A DNA stretch of 58,731 nucleotides from UBA5738 sp964470995 (GCA_964470995.1 CAYYEP010000007.1:1-58731); one strand, 5' to 3'. Shown: positions 51,633 through 58,731, numbered from the stretch's first letter. Notes: a model not told the origin generated them from the letters alone. Made by a program: numbers and translations.

Positions 51633-53297
51633 TTACATGCCGCGGAAAACTTGCTCCGCGGTCTCGGCAGTAAACTGCGACACGCGATCCACCCGATCCG
51701 AAAACTGATTGAGAGTTTTATCGGTCGTGTGCCCCACATCGCAAAGCACAGAGATCACATTGACCTCCAACTTTTTCTTCACCGTCGAAAATTCCTTGAG
51801 GAAATTATCGCTGACCTCGCAATCGCCATCAGTGATAAAGCAAATATCGGCTTTTTTAAGGCCTTCTTTCTGAATTATCTCCATGGCTTTATTCAGCGGT
51901 TCCTCAAAGTTGGTGCCTCCGCCGGCCTGCGCTTCCGCGATCTCCAGCATTTGCGTCCCGGTCATTTGGCCCTGCAGATACACCCGATAGACGCGCACAC
52001 GGCTATCGTAGAGTATCCAGGCAAATGACCGCCGCTGGATTTTGGCGTAATGCGCCATTGCTAGCACTGTTGCCTTGGCGAACTGCTGTTTTTCACCATC
52101 CATGGAACCAGATCCATCTTCACAGACAATCACCGGACCATGGCCAAGCTTCTCCTTGGTTTCCTGCCCGACTAACCGCAGCTCTCCACGCGACCAGCGG
52201 GTTAACGCTTTTGCGCGAAGTGCGGGGTTGGTCAAGGCGACCAGTTCGCCTCGTTGGGCGCGCTTGATATCCCGTCCGGTTTCCGGCTTGGTAATTTTTA
52301 CACCCTCGCCGGAAACCTTGGAGCACGCCTTGCGATCCGCGATCTTGCGAACACGACCAAGAAGAATAGCGAATTTTTTGAACGCCTCGTTCTGACTCAT
52401 CCGCTTGAGCAAATCCAGAGTTTCTGGAATGCCCTGCTGGGTAAGCTCGCCCTCTTCCAAGCCCCAAGCTTCAATGGTTTCGGAAACTTCCTCGACCTTG
52501 GCCTGGGCTTGCTTTAGCGCCTGGATCCCGATTCGCGCCAGTTCGCGCTGTTTATCTTTGGCTTGCTGGCTATCGGGTTGACCCATCAGTGCCTGGGCAA
52601 GTTGCACGGCTTTAGCTTTCGCATCTTCAGCCTGCTGTTTTGCCGTCGCGGCATTTGCTTTTGCCGCGGCCGCTTGCGCGGCAAGCTGATTGGCAATTTC
52701 CTTGGCCTGCTCGCTGGTCATACCGCCGGTCTGTTGTCCTGATTGCTGGCCATTAGTTTGGCCCTGACCTTGGCTCTGGCCTTGGCCGTTTGCTTGTTGT
52801 GCCGCGGCATCCGCGATTTGCTGGGCCACTTGCGCCATTTGCTCGGCTTCTTGTGCCTCATCCGCTTTCGTTTCCGCGTCGGCGGATGCATCGCCCAACT
52901 CTTGGAGCTTTTCCTGATCCTCTTTGGGAACTGTTGCGATGATTGATTCTCCCATCGCGATTGTTCCAAGGACAGATTGCAACTCTTTGAGTTGGGTTTG
53001 AGCGTGCAATTCCTGAAAAGCTGCGGTCTGTATTGTTTGCGACAGCATCTCTTTCCAGTACTGCCGATCTGGCACCACCTCTTCCTTCACGCTTGGCTCT
53101 GGATCCCAGAGGCTGTAATAGAGATCGCAAAGCGCTCCTTCAACTCCCGGCAAGGCCTCATGGCCTTTGATTTCTAAATCCGGAAGCGAGGGCACAGCCT
53201 CGCGATGGCGAAGATAGCGAAAAACCGTGAAGGCATCCGCATCCGTCGCCAAGAGTTTTTGAATCTCTTGCCGCAAGAGCGGCTTTACCTTATCCAT
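51633..53297 (-). CDS. VWA-domain protein with Q/A-rich linker
   Basis: 554 residues from ATG 53297, with AAGGAGGT before it. N-terminal helical part, then a low-complexity Q/A/G linker (about 165-250) and a helical segment. The C-terminal VWA domain (about 375-554) has the metal-ion site CEDGSGSMDGEKQ (DxSxS) and ICFITDGDCEVSD. VWA proteins of this kind (ViaA, CoxE) act as partners of MoxR ATPases. The ATPase gene ends 13 bp upstream. Probable role: adaptor that couples the AAA+ motor to a target. Confidence 0.88.
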   Translation of the reverse strand: MDKVKPLLRQEIQKLLATDADAFTVFRYLRHREAVPSLPDLEIKGHEALPGVEGALCDLYYSLWDPEPSVKEEVVPDRQYWKEMLSQTIQTAAFQELHAQTQLKELQSVLGTIAMGESIIATVPKEDQEKLQELGDASADAETKADEAQEAEQMAQVAQQIADAAAQQANGQGQSQGQGQTNGQQSGQQTGGMTSEQAKEIANQLAAQAAAAKANAATAKQQAEDAKAKAVQLAQALMGQPDSQQAKDKQRELARIGIQALKQAQAKVEEVSETIEAWGLEEGELTQQGIPETLDLLKRMSQNEAFKKFAILLGRVRKIADRKACSKVSGEGVKITKPETGRDIKRAQRGELVALTNPALRAKALTRWSRGELRLVGQETKEKLGHGPVIVCEDGSGSMDGEKQQFAKATVLAMAHYAKIQRRSFAWILYDSRVRVYRVYLQGQMTGTQMLEIAEAQAGGGTNFEEPLNKAMEIIQKEGLKKADICFITDGDCEVSDNFLKEFSTVKKKLEVNVISVLCDVGHTTDKTLNQFSDRVDRVSQFTAETAEQVFRGM

Positions 53298-53310
53298 GTC
53301 TACCTCCTTG

Positions 53311-54513
53311 CTATTTCTTCGCGCCGGTGACAACTGCGATAACATCGGCTTTAGCCGCTTCGACTTGTTGAACAAGTTTTGTGATCTCGGCCTTCATCGC
53401 ATCATCACCGGCTTCGTTCGTAAGACGCATTAATTCTTTATGCGCCTCTTCGCACTGTGCAATGGCTTGCACCCCTTTGATGCGATCGCCCTTGGCAACC
53501 GTTTCTACAATACCTCCGGGCGTCATCAGCGTATCCATCAACTCCTGAGCCTCGCTCAAAGCCGTGCGGCAATACGGTGCGACCTTGGCCTTCACTGTCG
53601 CAATCTGCTCGGGAACATCCCAAAGCAGCCACTCCAGTACGACCAAGTCGCTCTTATTGACCGTGCTCCGGCCGTTCAGCAGGGCATTTGCCTGCAGAAC
53701 GTCGAAGATGCGGCCAAACCTGCGGTCATCATACCAAGCCCATTTGAAATCCTGGGTTTGATCATCGACAAGCTCCTGGATAATATCCAGAACAATATCG
53801 ATGATCTCTTCCGAAACTGTCACATGGGGCCGGGCTTTGCGCAGAGTCTCCACATCGGCCAGCGTAATGCTGGTTGTGGCAACTGCCCGCGTATTGCGAT
53901 CGCGGTTCAATCTCGCCTGAACGAGCGCCTTCTTGCCACCCCGATTCAGGGGCTGGACTTGCACGCGAAGAGTCATTCTTGACCAAATCGCGCCCAAATT
54001 TCCCTCGGAATCGGGCAATTCGTTTGACGCGGCCAAGAACGCCAGCAATGGTGTTTCCACCATCTGGCCTTCATGCCGCACCCCATCGCCCTTGGACAAA
54101 TCGAGCATGGTCTGCAGAACTCTCGGTTCTGCTTTCCAAATCTCGTCTGCAAAAATGAGATGGGCTTGAGCGGCGCGGCCAAGCTGATCGTGGGTTCGGA
54201 TCGACTTGCCGCCGTTGGCGGTCGGCACTTCTTCGATGGAGGTTGACTCCACGAAAAGTTGCTCAACCGACACAATTGTCGGCATCAGGGCATCATAAAA
54301 ATTTGCCCCGTCAATCCGGCGCACCAGTGCCTGGATCGTCCCGGTTTTATCAATCCCGGGCGAACCCAGGAAAAAAACCGGTCTTCCGCTTATCAGCGCC
54401 AGCAATGTGGCTCGCACCACATCACCGCGCTGAATATGGCGCGCAGTCACTTCGTTCGAAATCTGCACAATCTTCGGGGCCAAATCAATGGCCCTCTTAA
54501 CTTTATCTAACAT
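53311..54513 (-). CDS. MoxR-family AAA+ ATPase
   Basis: 400 residues. Walker A is GSPGIDKTGT (about 55-64) and Walker B is LIFADEIWKA (about 134-143). Sensor 1 is FLAASNELPD and the arginine-finger region is AIWSRMTLRVQV. The long C-terminal helical part (about 280-400) is typical of RavA-like members. The ATG has AAGGAG 9 nt before it. It is the first gene of the MoxR / VWA / TRAM-zinc-ribbon set. MoxR ATPases remodel or activate partner complexes with ATP. Confidence 0.9.
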   Translation of the reverse strand: MLDKVKRAIDLAPKIVQISNEVTARHIQRGDVVRATLLALISGRPVFFLGSPGIDKTGTIQALVRRIDGANFYDALMPTIVSVEQLFVESTSIEEVPTANGGKSIRTHDQLGRAAQAHLIFADEIWKAEPRVLQTMLDLSKGDGVRHEGQMVETPLLAFLAASNELPDSEGNLGAIWSRMTLRVQVQPLNRGGKKALVQARLNRDRNTRAVATTSITLADVETLRKARPHVTVSEEIIDIVLDIIQELVDDQTQDFKWAWYDDRRFGRIFDVLQANALLNGRSTVNKSDLVVLEWLLWDVPEQIATVKAKVAPYCRTALSEAQELMDTLMTPGGIVETVAKGDRIKGVQAIAQCEEAHKELMRLTNEAGDDAMKAEITKLVQQVEAAKADVIAVVTGAKK

Positions 54514-54534
54514 TCAAACTCACTCCTTCATCGT

Positions 54535-54556
54535 GCCCGTGATTTTCATCGTGGGC
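54535..54556 (-). promoter_or_regulatory. GNRA hairpin, copy 1
   Basis: Minus strand RNA: GCCC-AC-GAU-GAAA-AUC-AC-GGGC. It differs from the copy at 51591 only where U-A becomes U-G, which keeps the pair. It lies 21 nt before the MoxR start. The tail CACGATGAAGG repeats part of the hairpin. Confidence 0.65.
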
Positions 54557-54579
54557 GTGATTATCGCAATTGCTTTTGT

Positions 54580-54831
54580 TCATCTCTCCGCAACTATCCG
54601 GTCAAAAACCTCTTCACCATGGTCGCGGCGAATCATTGCCAGCCACCTAGTGGCCTTGGCTGCGGCAAGTGGCAAAACATCATTAATGATTGCCTCTCGC
54701 GTCGCCAAGTCAAAGGCGGCCGAAGGCGACTTAGTCCGGGCTATCTCAATAAAAACCTTTCGGTCTTTATGGGGAAGAACCAGAACATATTGCGCCCTGA
54801 TCACAAGTTCACCCAGTGTTCTGGGTTCCAT
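54580..54831 (-). CDS. Small helical hypothetical protein
   Basis: 83 residues from ATG 54831 (MEPRTLGELVIRAQYVLVLP), which has AAGGAG 10 nt before it. The start overlaps the end of the HD gene by 23 bp, a sign of translational coupling. Longer frames to 54867 or 54960 are less likely. No domain recognised. Confidence 0.65.
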   Translation of the reverse strand: MEPRTLGELVIRAQYVLVLPHKDRKVFIEIARTKSPSAAFDLATREAIINDVLPLAAAKATRWLAMIRRDHGEEVFDRIVAER

Positions 54832-55507
54832 ACCTTTCAAGCTCCTTCTCGATTCCTTGCGCGCCATCTGGGTCAATTTTGCTCCAGATCGGCAGCGCGT
54901 TTCTGGTTTCAACCAGTTTCCTTTGCCGGAATTCAACTGGCGCATTCGCCAAAGATTCAATGTTATCCAAACGATCGAATCTTTTTACCAGCACCGCGAT
55001 TCTTCCAGCCGCGGCCACCCGAGTAAGATAAACCTCATCCGGTTCCTCTTCCTCAATGTGGCTCAAGGCCACGATATTCTCAAACACTTTTTGCCCGAAA
55101 AGTTTTCTAAATTCTTCGGGCGTTATCTTCGTGTCCTCGATTATGTCGTGCAAAAGACTGGTTAAAACCAGCTCTAAAATTTTTCCCGGACAATTCTCCC
55201 GCGCATATTTTGCCGCCCTTATTCCCACGCGCAGAACGTGGCAAACTTGCGGCTCTCCGCCAAGACGAAACTGCCTTTCGTGCTTTGCCTGCGCGAACTT
55301 AATCGCGCGTTTTGTAATTTGCCGATGTTGTGCTGACACTAAATCTGGCAGTTCATCGGCAAGTTTTTTAAATTGATTATTTATGTAATACTCCTCCGTT
55401 ACGTTTTGGGAGGGCAAAATCCAATATTTACGACTCAAACGCTCCCGTATAATAATCCGCAAGCGTATCATCGCCGCAAACACCAAACCTGGCGATTCAA
55501 TTGACAA
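54809..55507 (-). CDS. SpoT/MESH1-like HD-domain phosphohydrolase
   Basis: Motifs of the alarmone-hydrolase HD family: RAIKFAQAKHERQFRLGGEPQVCHVLRV, LVLTSLLHDIIEDTKIT with the HD pair, and LVKRFDRLDNIESL. No synthetase domain, so a stand-alone hydrolase of (p)ppGpp or a similar nucleotide is likely. Given coordinates use the TTG at 55507. The first 40 residues look non-protein-like, and a perfect GGAGGAG stands 6 nt before an in-frame ATA at 55384, from which a 191-residue protein would match family length. Start unresolved. Confidence 0.8.
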   Translation of the reverse strand: MSIESPGLVFAAMIRLRIIIRERLSRKYWILPSQNVTEEYYINNQFKKLADELPDLVSAQHRQITKRAIKFAQAKHERQFRLGGEPQVCHVLRVGIRAAKYARENCPGKILELVLTSLLHDIIEDTKITPEEFRKLFGQKVFENIVALSHIEEEEPDEVYLTRVAAAGRIAVLVKRFDRLDNIESLANAPVEFRQRKLVETRNALPIWSKIDPDGAQGIEKELERYGTQNTG

Positions 55508-55514
55508 TGTTCTT

Positions 55515-55624
55515 GCCCTTTGATTCAGCCCACCATTTTATAATTTTATAAATGATAGACTCAATAAAAAGCGGAAATTATTTTTTAAACCCTTAAAGAA
55601 AAATTTCCAAAAAAACTTTTTAAC
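55515..55624 (-). repeat. Double-hairpin gene-end element, copy R3
   Basis: After the 55625 gene. Minus strand: GAGGGTTAAG, hairpin GGAAATT / AATTTCC, a T-rich stretch TTTTTATTGAG, then ATTTATAAAATTATAAAAT and ATGGTGGGCTGAATCAAAGG. Confidence 0.65.
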
Positions 55625-56047
55625 TTAACCCTCCACATCTTCCATTGCCCTCAATTTAGCGAGAGCCTTCGATAATCCGTCCCTATGGGCCTCATATACT
55701 CCCTGAAGGCCCTCGGGAATCTCTACCCCTGCCGCTTGCTTTTCTGCAATCTGTTTTGCGAACAGATTGCGGTAATAAGCGCAGGACCTGATGCCCTGTA
55801 CCGCGGACTGCCGGTGCTGGCGCTTTAGAAACGCCCTCATTCTCTCGAGGGCATCCTGAATCGCCGTACCTGCTTGGTCTTCAGTCAGCCCGATTTGGTC
55901 CTTCTGAAGCCAGACAAATACCAAAGCCTGAAGCGAAGCGTCTTCGAATGGGGCATAGGTATCGAAGTGAAATTTCTGCGTCTCACTATCCCAATATCCC
56001 ATTCTCTGGGTCAATGCTCTACCCACCGGCAGGTCTATGATTAACAT
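55625..56047 (-). CDS. Hypothetical protein
   Basis: 140 residues, mostly helical (ALVFVWLQKDQIGLTEDQAG ... IQDALERMRAFLKRQHRQ). Its ATG directly follows the TAA of the upstream gene, so translation is coupled. No family recognised. Confidence 0.72.
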   Translation of the reverse strand: MLIIDLPVGRALTQRMGYWDSETQKFHFDTYAPFEDASLQALVFVWLQKDQIGLTEDQAGTAIQDALERMRAFLKRQHRQSAVQGIRSCAYYRNLFAKQIAEKQAAGVEIPEGLQGVYEAHRDGLSKALAKLRAMEDVEG

Positions 56048-56494
56048 TTAAACCGCCGGTTTCTCTTCATAAAGATTCGGGTACGAGGCGAGGTCTATCT
56101 CGATCCAAGTCTCGCCGTCCCATTCCAGACACTTTGCCTGGAATGCCTGATCCCAGCCATCTCGCCTTCCATAATAGCCGTGGGTGAAGCTCTCGGTTAT
56201 CTCCACTCCTTTCGGAATGGCGATAACCGCCCAACCATCGGCCTCGCCATACTCGGGATGGCTCCCGAAGAAGGAAGGCTCATGAAAGATGTTATCGTCA
56301 CCATACGCCCATCTTAAAAAATTGGGCGCTTTTGCAACGATTTCTTTGGAAGTGGCTTCCCTCCCAAAGTCCACCCGATATTCCGAGCGGATATCTTCCA
56401 TGAAATTTGCAACATCCTGCGGCGCCGTTACGATCCAACAGGTTTTTATTATTTCCCACCACATTCGAATGGTGGGAAAAAAATTATTCTTCAT
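56048..56494 (-). CDS. Hypothetical protein
   Basis: 148 residues with GAGGAGGT before the ATG, which lies 11 nt after the conserved part of element R4. It is rich in aromatic residues (MWWEIIKTCW, GWAVIAIPKGVEITESFTHGYYG), perhaps a small beta domain. No family recognised. Confidence 0.7.
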   Translation of the reverse strand: MKNNFFPTIRMWWEIIKTCWIVTAPQDVANFMEDIRSEYRVDFGREATSKEIVAKAPNFLRWAYGDDNIFHEPSFFGSHPEYGEADGWAVIAIPKGVEITESFTHGYYGRRDGWDQAFQAKCLEWDGETWIEIDLASYPNLYEEKPAV

Positions 56495-56502
56495 CTAACC
56501 TC

Positions 56503-56593
56503 CTCTCATTCAGCCCGCCATCTTTTCTAATGCTGGGCTCAATAGAGGAGAGATTATTTTTTAGATAATCTCAGATCTAACCCTTAACCCTAC
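56503..56593 (-). repeat. Double-hairpin gene-end element, copy R4
   Basis: After the Csx3-like gene. Minus strand: TAGGGTTAAGGG, hairpin GAGATTAT / ATAATCTC, TCCTCTATTGAGCCC, then GATGGCGGGCTGAATGAGAGG. ATTGAGCCC and GGGCTGAAT pair with one mismatch. It runs directly into the Shine-Dalgarno site of the 56494 gene. Confidence 0.65.
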
Positions 56594-57853
56594 TTACTGA
56601 GGAAGATGGAACGGGATTACCGTCCCAACTTTGACCGTGGAATCAGACGAGCTGATCACTACGGCGGGAGCGAACCCCTGATTCTTTTCGCTCCACTTTT
56701 TGCCCTCGGAGTCATGGCGGGCCGACTCCTGGGGCGTGAATACCGCAATCCACTTCGCGGTACGATAGGCCCGACATATCGTCCCGGTTAACCACCATGG
56801 ACCTTTGCCGGAAATTACCACTCCTTTTTCCGCGGATACGCGGGGCGGAATTGCCAGCGGCAGTTTTGCCACATCAAATATCTGCCGCGGGATAATATAC
56901 TCAACAAAGGAGTGACTATCCCGTTCCTCGACCCGCCAGTCGAGGACTTGGCTGCCTTTGCCCTGCGGCTTCACTTCCGGGAGCGTTACATACGACCCGA
57001 CCTTCGGATCAAAGTAGCGCACCTTCTGCGAAACACCGCAGGCAAGGGCATGATATGGAAACCCGGCCGAGCAGTTTCCCCACAGATTGACCTCCTTTTT
57101 CCCGAGCGTTGCCGCCTGGACAAAAGAGATCAACGAGGGGATGATACCTGGGAACCAATCCCGATCAGAACCGCCAGTTCTGATGGGAAGGTTCAAACCT
57201 TCAGCCAAGCGCGGGAAATTAACATCCGCACGCTCGGAACCGTTGGCTCCGGATTCCTTGTTCGTCAGAGATACAAGGGTCTGGGCAACGGCTCGCGCAG
57301 TTGCCGACCCGACTGGCGGAGTTTCCCGCTCGAGCTTGGTAATCCTTGCTCGAAGTGGAATTTCTGCCTCCCACACCTCGTCTTCGGCACCGGTCAGGAC
57401 CGATTCTAGGATCGCCAAGGGTTTTGCGCCCAGGCGAATCCCTTCGTTGGCCCAAACCTTTGCTGCCTCGGCGTAGTTCGGGTTGGCGATCACGATTAGG
57501 TAATCGCACTCCCGGACAATGCGCTCGTTTTGCTCGGTCAAGCGCACTCCTGTAGGAGTGAACTTGCCGGCTTCATCGAGTAGCATTCCGCCAAGATCGA
57601 CGAGTGTAAGAGGCATTGTGGAGTTGCGTACCGAGTCAACGACCCAGTCCACAAACTCATCCAGAAACTTGCCTTTGCGGCGTACCGCTTTGACAAGTAC
57701 TGGATCCGCTTCGAAGCTCCAGCCGGTAATTCCTTCACCGTCGGGCGCCGCCTCCACCACGACAAACTTGTCGCGGGGGAGCAGGGCCCTCAGTATTCCC
57801 ATCAGCACGGTCTTCCCCGAGTGAGGAGGACCGCCAATTGCAACTTTAACCGT
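56594..57853 (-). CDS. P-loop NTPase with C-terminal Csx3-like domain
   Basis: The N-terminal VKVAIGGPPHSGKTVLMGIL holds a Walker A loop and looks like a true protein start, but no ATG, GTG or TTG precedes it in frame. An in-frame ACG at 57853 stands 8 nt after a perfect AAGGAGG; the first standard start (GTG 57808) would cut the P-loop. The last 130 residues (VRYFDPKVGSYVTLPEV ... GVVISGKGPWWLTGTICRAY ... WIAVFTPQ ... VGTVIPF) follow the Csx3 pattern as I recall it. Csx3 (Crn3) degrades cyclic tetra-adenylate in type III CRISPR and can be fused to such NTPases. The His I expect after the VVxS strand is a Ser here. No cas genes are near. Confidence 0.75.
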   Translation of the reverse strand, partial: TVKVAIGGPPHSGKTVLMGILRALLPRDKFVVVEAAPDGEGITGWSFEADPVLVKAVRRKGKFLDEFVDWVVDSVRNSTMPLTLVDLGGMLLDEAGKFTPTGVRLTEQNERIVRECDYLIVIANPNYAEAAKVWANEGIRLGAKPLAILESVLTGAEDEVWEAEIPLRARITKLERETPPVGSATARAVAQTLVSLTNKESGANGSERADVNFPRLAEGLNLPIRTGGSDRDWFPGIIPSLISFVQAATLGKKEVNLWGNCSAGFPYHALACGVSQKVRYFDPKVGSYVTLPEVKPQGKGSQVLDWRVEERDSHSFVEYIIPRQIFDVAKLPLAIPPRVSAEKGVVISGKGPWWLTGTICRAYRTAKWIAVFTPQESARHDSEGKKWSEKNQGFAPAVVISSSDSTVKVGTVIPFHLPQ

Positions 57854-57886
57854 TCTGCATTCCTCCTTTCAGGGCTCGCCCCTTCT

Positions 57887-58318
57887 CTAGGCTACCGCGA
57901 ACTTGCGGCAGCCGATGATTTTGCCCGCTTTGTCGCGGACCGGATCGGATGTGATGATTAGATCATCACCAAATCGTCCCGCGGCCTTAGCGGCTTGGGC
58001 CGTAAGGATTGACACAATTAACATCGTGCCCTCCTCCGGCTCGGGTAAGTCAGTGGGCTGACCGAAGACTGTCTTAATCAGGGGCACCTTGCGCCCGTCA
58101 ATCTCCAGCTCGCCTAGGACCTCATCCTTCTGGGCCGCGCGTGCGACCTTGCCCACGGGCTTGTACTCGGCCACAAGGGTAAATTGACCCTCCTTGGCCG
58201 CCGGCCCAAAACCGGTTGATCCTACAATGGTCCCCTCCGCGTCATCCCGAAGAACGAGTACGGGATGAGGGGTGAGATTTACAATCTGTAAATCCTTTTC
58301 GAAAATCTTAGCTGCCAT
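57887..58318 (-). CDS. NLTPHP-type hypothetical protein
   Basis: 143 residues from ATG 58318. It begins with a strand and the motif IVNLTPHPVLVL (about residues 12-23). It then has a small beta-rich core with EIDGRKVPLIKTVFGQPTDLP, GTMLIVSILTAQAAK and SDPVRDKAGKIIGCRKF. Proteins with this NLTPHP start occur in phages and actinomycetes, as I recall, with no known role. It lies 33 bp before the Csx3-like gene. The longer frame to 58444 runs through the stem of element E13 and is rejected. Confidence 0.72.
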   Translation of the reverse strand: MAAKIFEKDLQIVNLTPHPVLVLRDDAEGTIVGSTGFGPAAKEGQFTLVAEYKPVGKVARAAQKDEVLGELEIDGRKVPLIKTVFGQPTDLPEPEEGTMLIVSILTAQAAKAAGRFGDDLIITSDPVRDKAGKIIGCRKFAVA

Positions 58319-58357
58319 TTTCCCACACAACCTGGCTACCCTTCTTAAGCTAACGCT

Positions 58358-58475
58358 CTTGAGTAGCACTTTGGGAAGTCCTTGGTAAAATAATATTTTA
58401 AGAACCTCGCTAATGGCGAGAACCTTGATTTCGGTCTCGCTCAATTAAGGACTTATGCCCAAAGTGCCACTCAAG
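58358..58475 (-). repeat. Long-stem RNA element, copy E13
   Basis: Minus strand: CTTGAGTGGCACTTTGGG pairs with CCCAAAGTGCTACTCAAG (17 of 18), then AAGTCCTT pairs with AAGGACTT. About 60 nt with a CTCGC-CATTA-GCGAG hairpin lie inside. It forms the leader of the 58318 gene and is related to E7 at 48481. Confidence 0.7.
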
Positions 58476-58731
58476 ATTTCAATATTAAATTTTAAAATTC
58501 TCCTATTCTTTTTACTTTCCAATTTGGTAAGGAGATTTCTGGGGACCAGACGGGTTAGTTTCTGATCTCCAGCCGATCTCCTTATCAGAGAACGGTTGAT
58601 GGAATGCCTTTCGGGCGCCTGCGTCATACCTTGCGATATGGCCTCGGCATTTTATGACCCTACTCGGACGGAACGCGATGCTTTGGTTCGCCGCCGCCGC
58701 ATTTTGTTCGTTCCATCATGGCGAAGTTGAA
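58476..58731. other. Structured right edge without a supported gene
   Basis: Two more long stems: TAAGGAGAT / ATCTCCTTA (58528-58584) and TGATGGAA / TTCCATCA (58597-58718) with inner GC-rich hairpins. No protein-like frame. The promoter of the cluster may lie here or beyond the window. Confidence 0.5.

Noticed and set aside
56594..58318. Evidence for a CRISPR-Cas locus
   Set aside because: Despite the Csx3-like domain, I see no cas genes, no repeat-spacer array and no CARF nuclease in the window.

Overview
The window looks like chromosome from a Patescibacteria (CPR) bacterium, most like Parcubacteria. This is an inference. It rests on streamlined aminoacyl-tRNA synthetases (a ProRS with a zinc ribbon in place of the editing domain, an AspRS without the GAD insertion), an EF-P without the canonical PGKG tip, many short CPR-style membrane proteins, and housekeeping genes that mostly lack Shine-Dalgarno (SD) sites. 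A 100-N scaffold gap at 13978-14077 cuts two genes.

Layout. 0.2-10.2 kb, + strand: frr, rseP, proS, mreB, an MgtA-type ATPase, small regulators and an MFS transporter. 10.3-12.1 kb, - strand: efp, a helix-hairpin-helix protein and a PadR regulator. 12.2-14 kb, + strand: inositol-1-phosphate synthase and a CDP-alcohol phosphatidyltransferase, probably for inositol phospholipids. 14-21.1 kb, - strand: a PilV/tail-fibre-like protein, the AMMECR1, Memo and radical SAM trio, tsaC, and a GAF-ANTAR regulator directly before glnA, whose leader carries a candidate ANTAR antitermination element. 21.3-38.7 kb, + strand: murC, a histidine kinase, aspS, a DD-carboxypeptidase, mraY, murL, murD, ftsW, murG and gltX. 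Between murL and murD lies about 1 kb without a gene, bounded by a promoter and a terminator and full of stem-loops: a candidate large non-coding RNA. At 38.8-40.0 kb a dif-like site sits beside a Xer recombinase. From 40.1 kb on every gene is on the - strand, so gene polarity converges near dif, as expected at a replication terminus.

The right-hand 17 kb is different. Apart from an HDAC-like hydrolase, a Gmad2 protein and ychF, it holds unrecognised genes with consensus TTGACA-17-TATNNT promoters, strong GGAGG SD sites and many long stem-loops. Its centre, 49.2-58.3 kb, reads as one long - strand cluster: an NLTPHP-type protein, a P-loop protein with a C-terminal Csx3-like domain, two unknowns, a SpoT/MESH1-like HD hydrolase, a small protein, a MoxR AAA+ ATPase, a VWA protein, a TRAM/zinc-ribbon protein and a small protein. 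No cas genes or CRISPR array are visible. I infer a conflict or stress-response system that joins a Csx3-like cyclic-nucleotide module, a possible alarmone hydrolase and a MoxR-VWA ternary chaperone. Repeated RNA elements (a 22-nt GNRA hairpin in two copies, a long covarying stem in two copies, a double-hairpin gene-end element in four copies) tie the region together. This cluster is the best candidate for an undescribed system.
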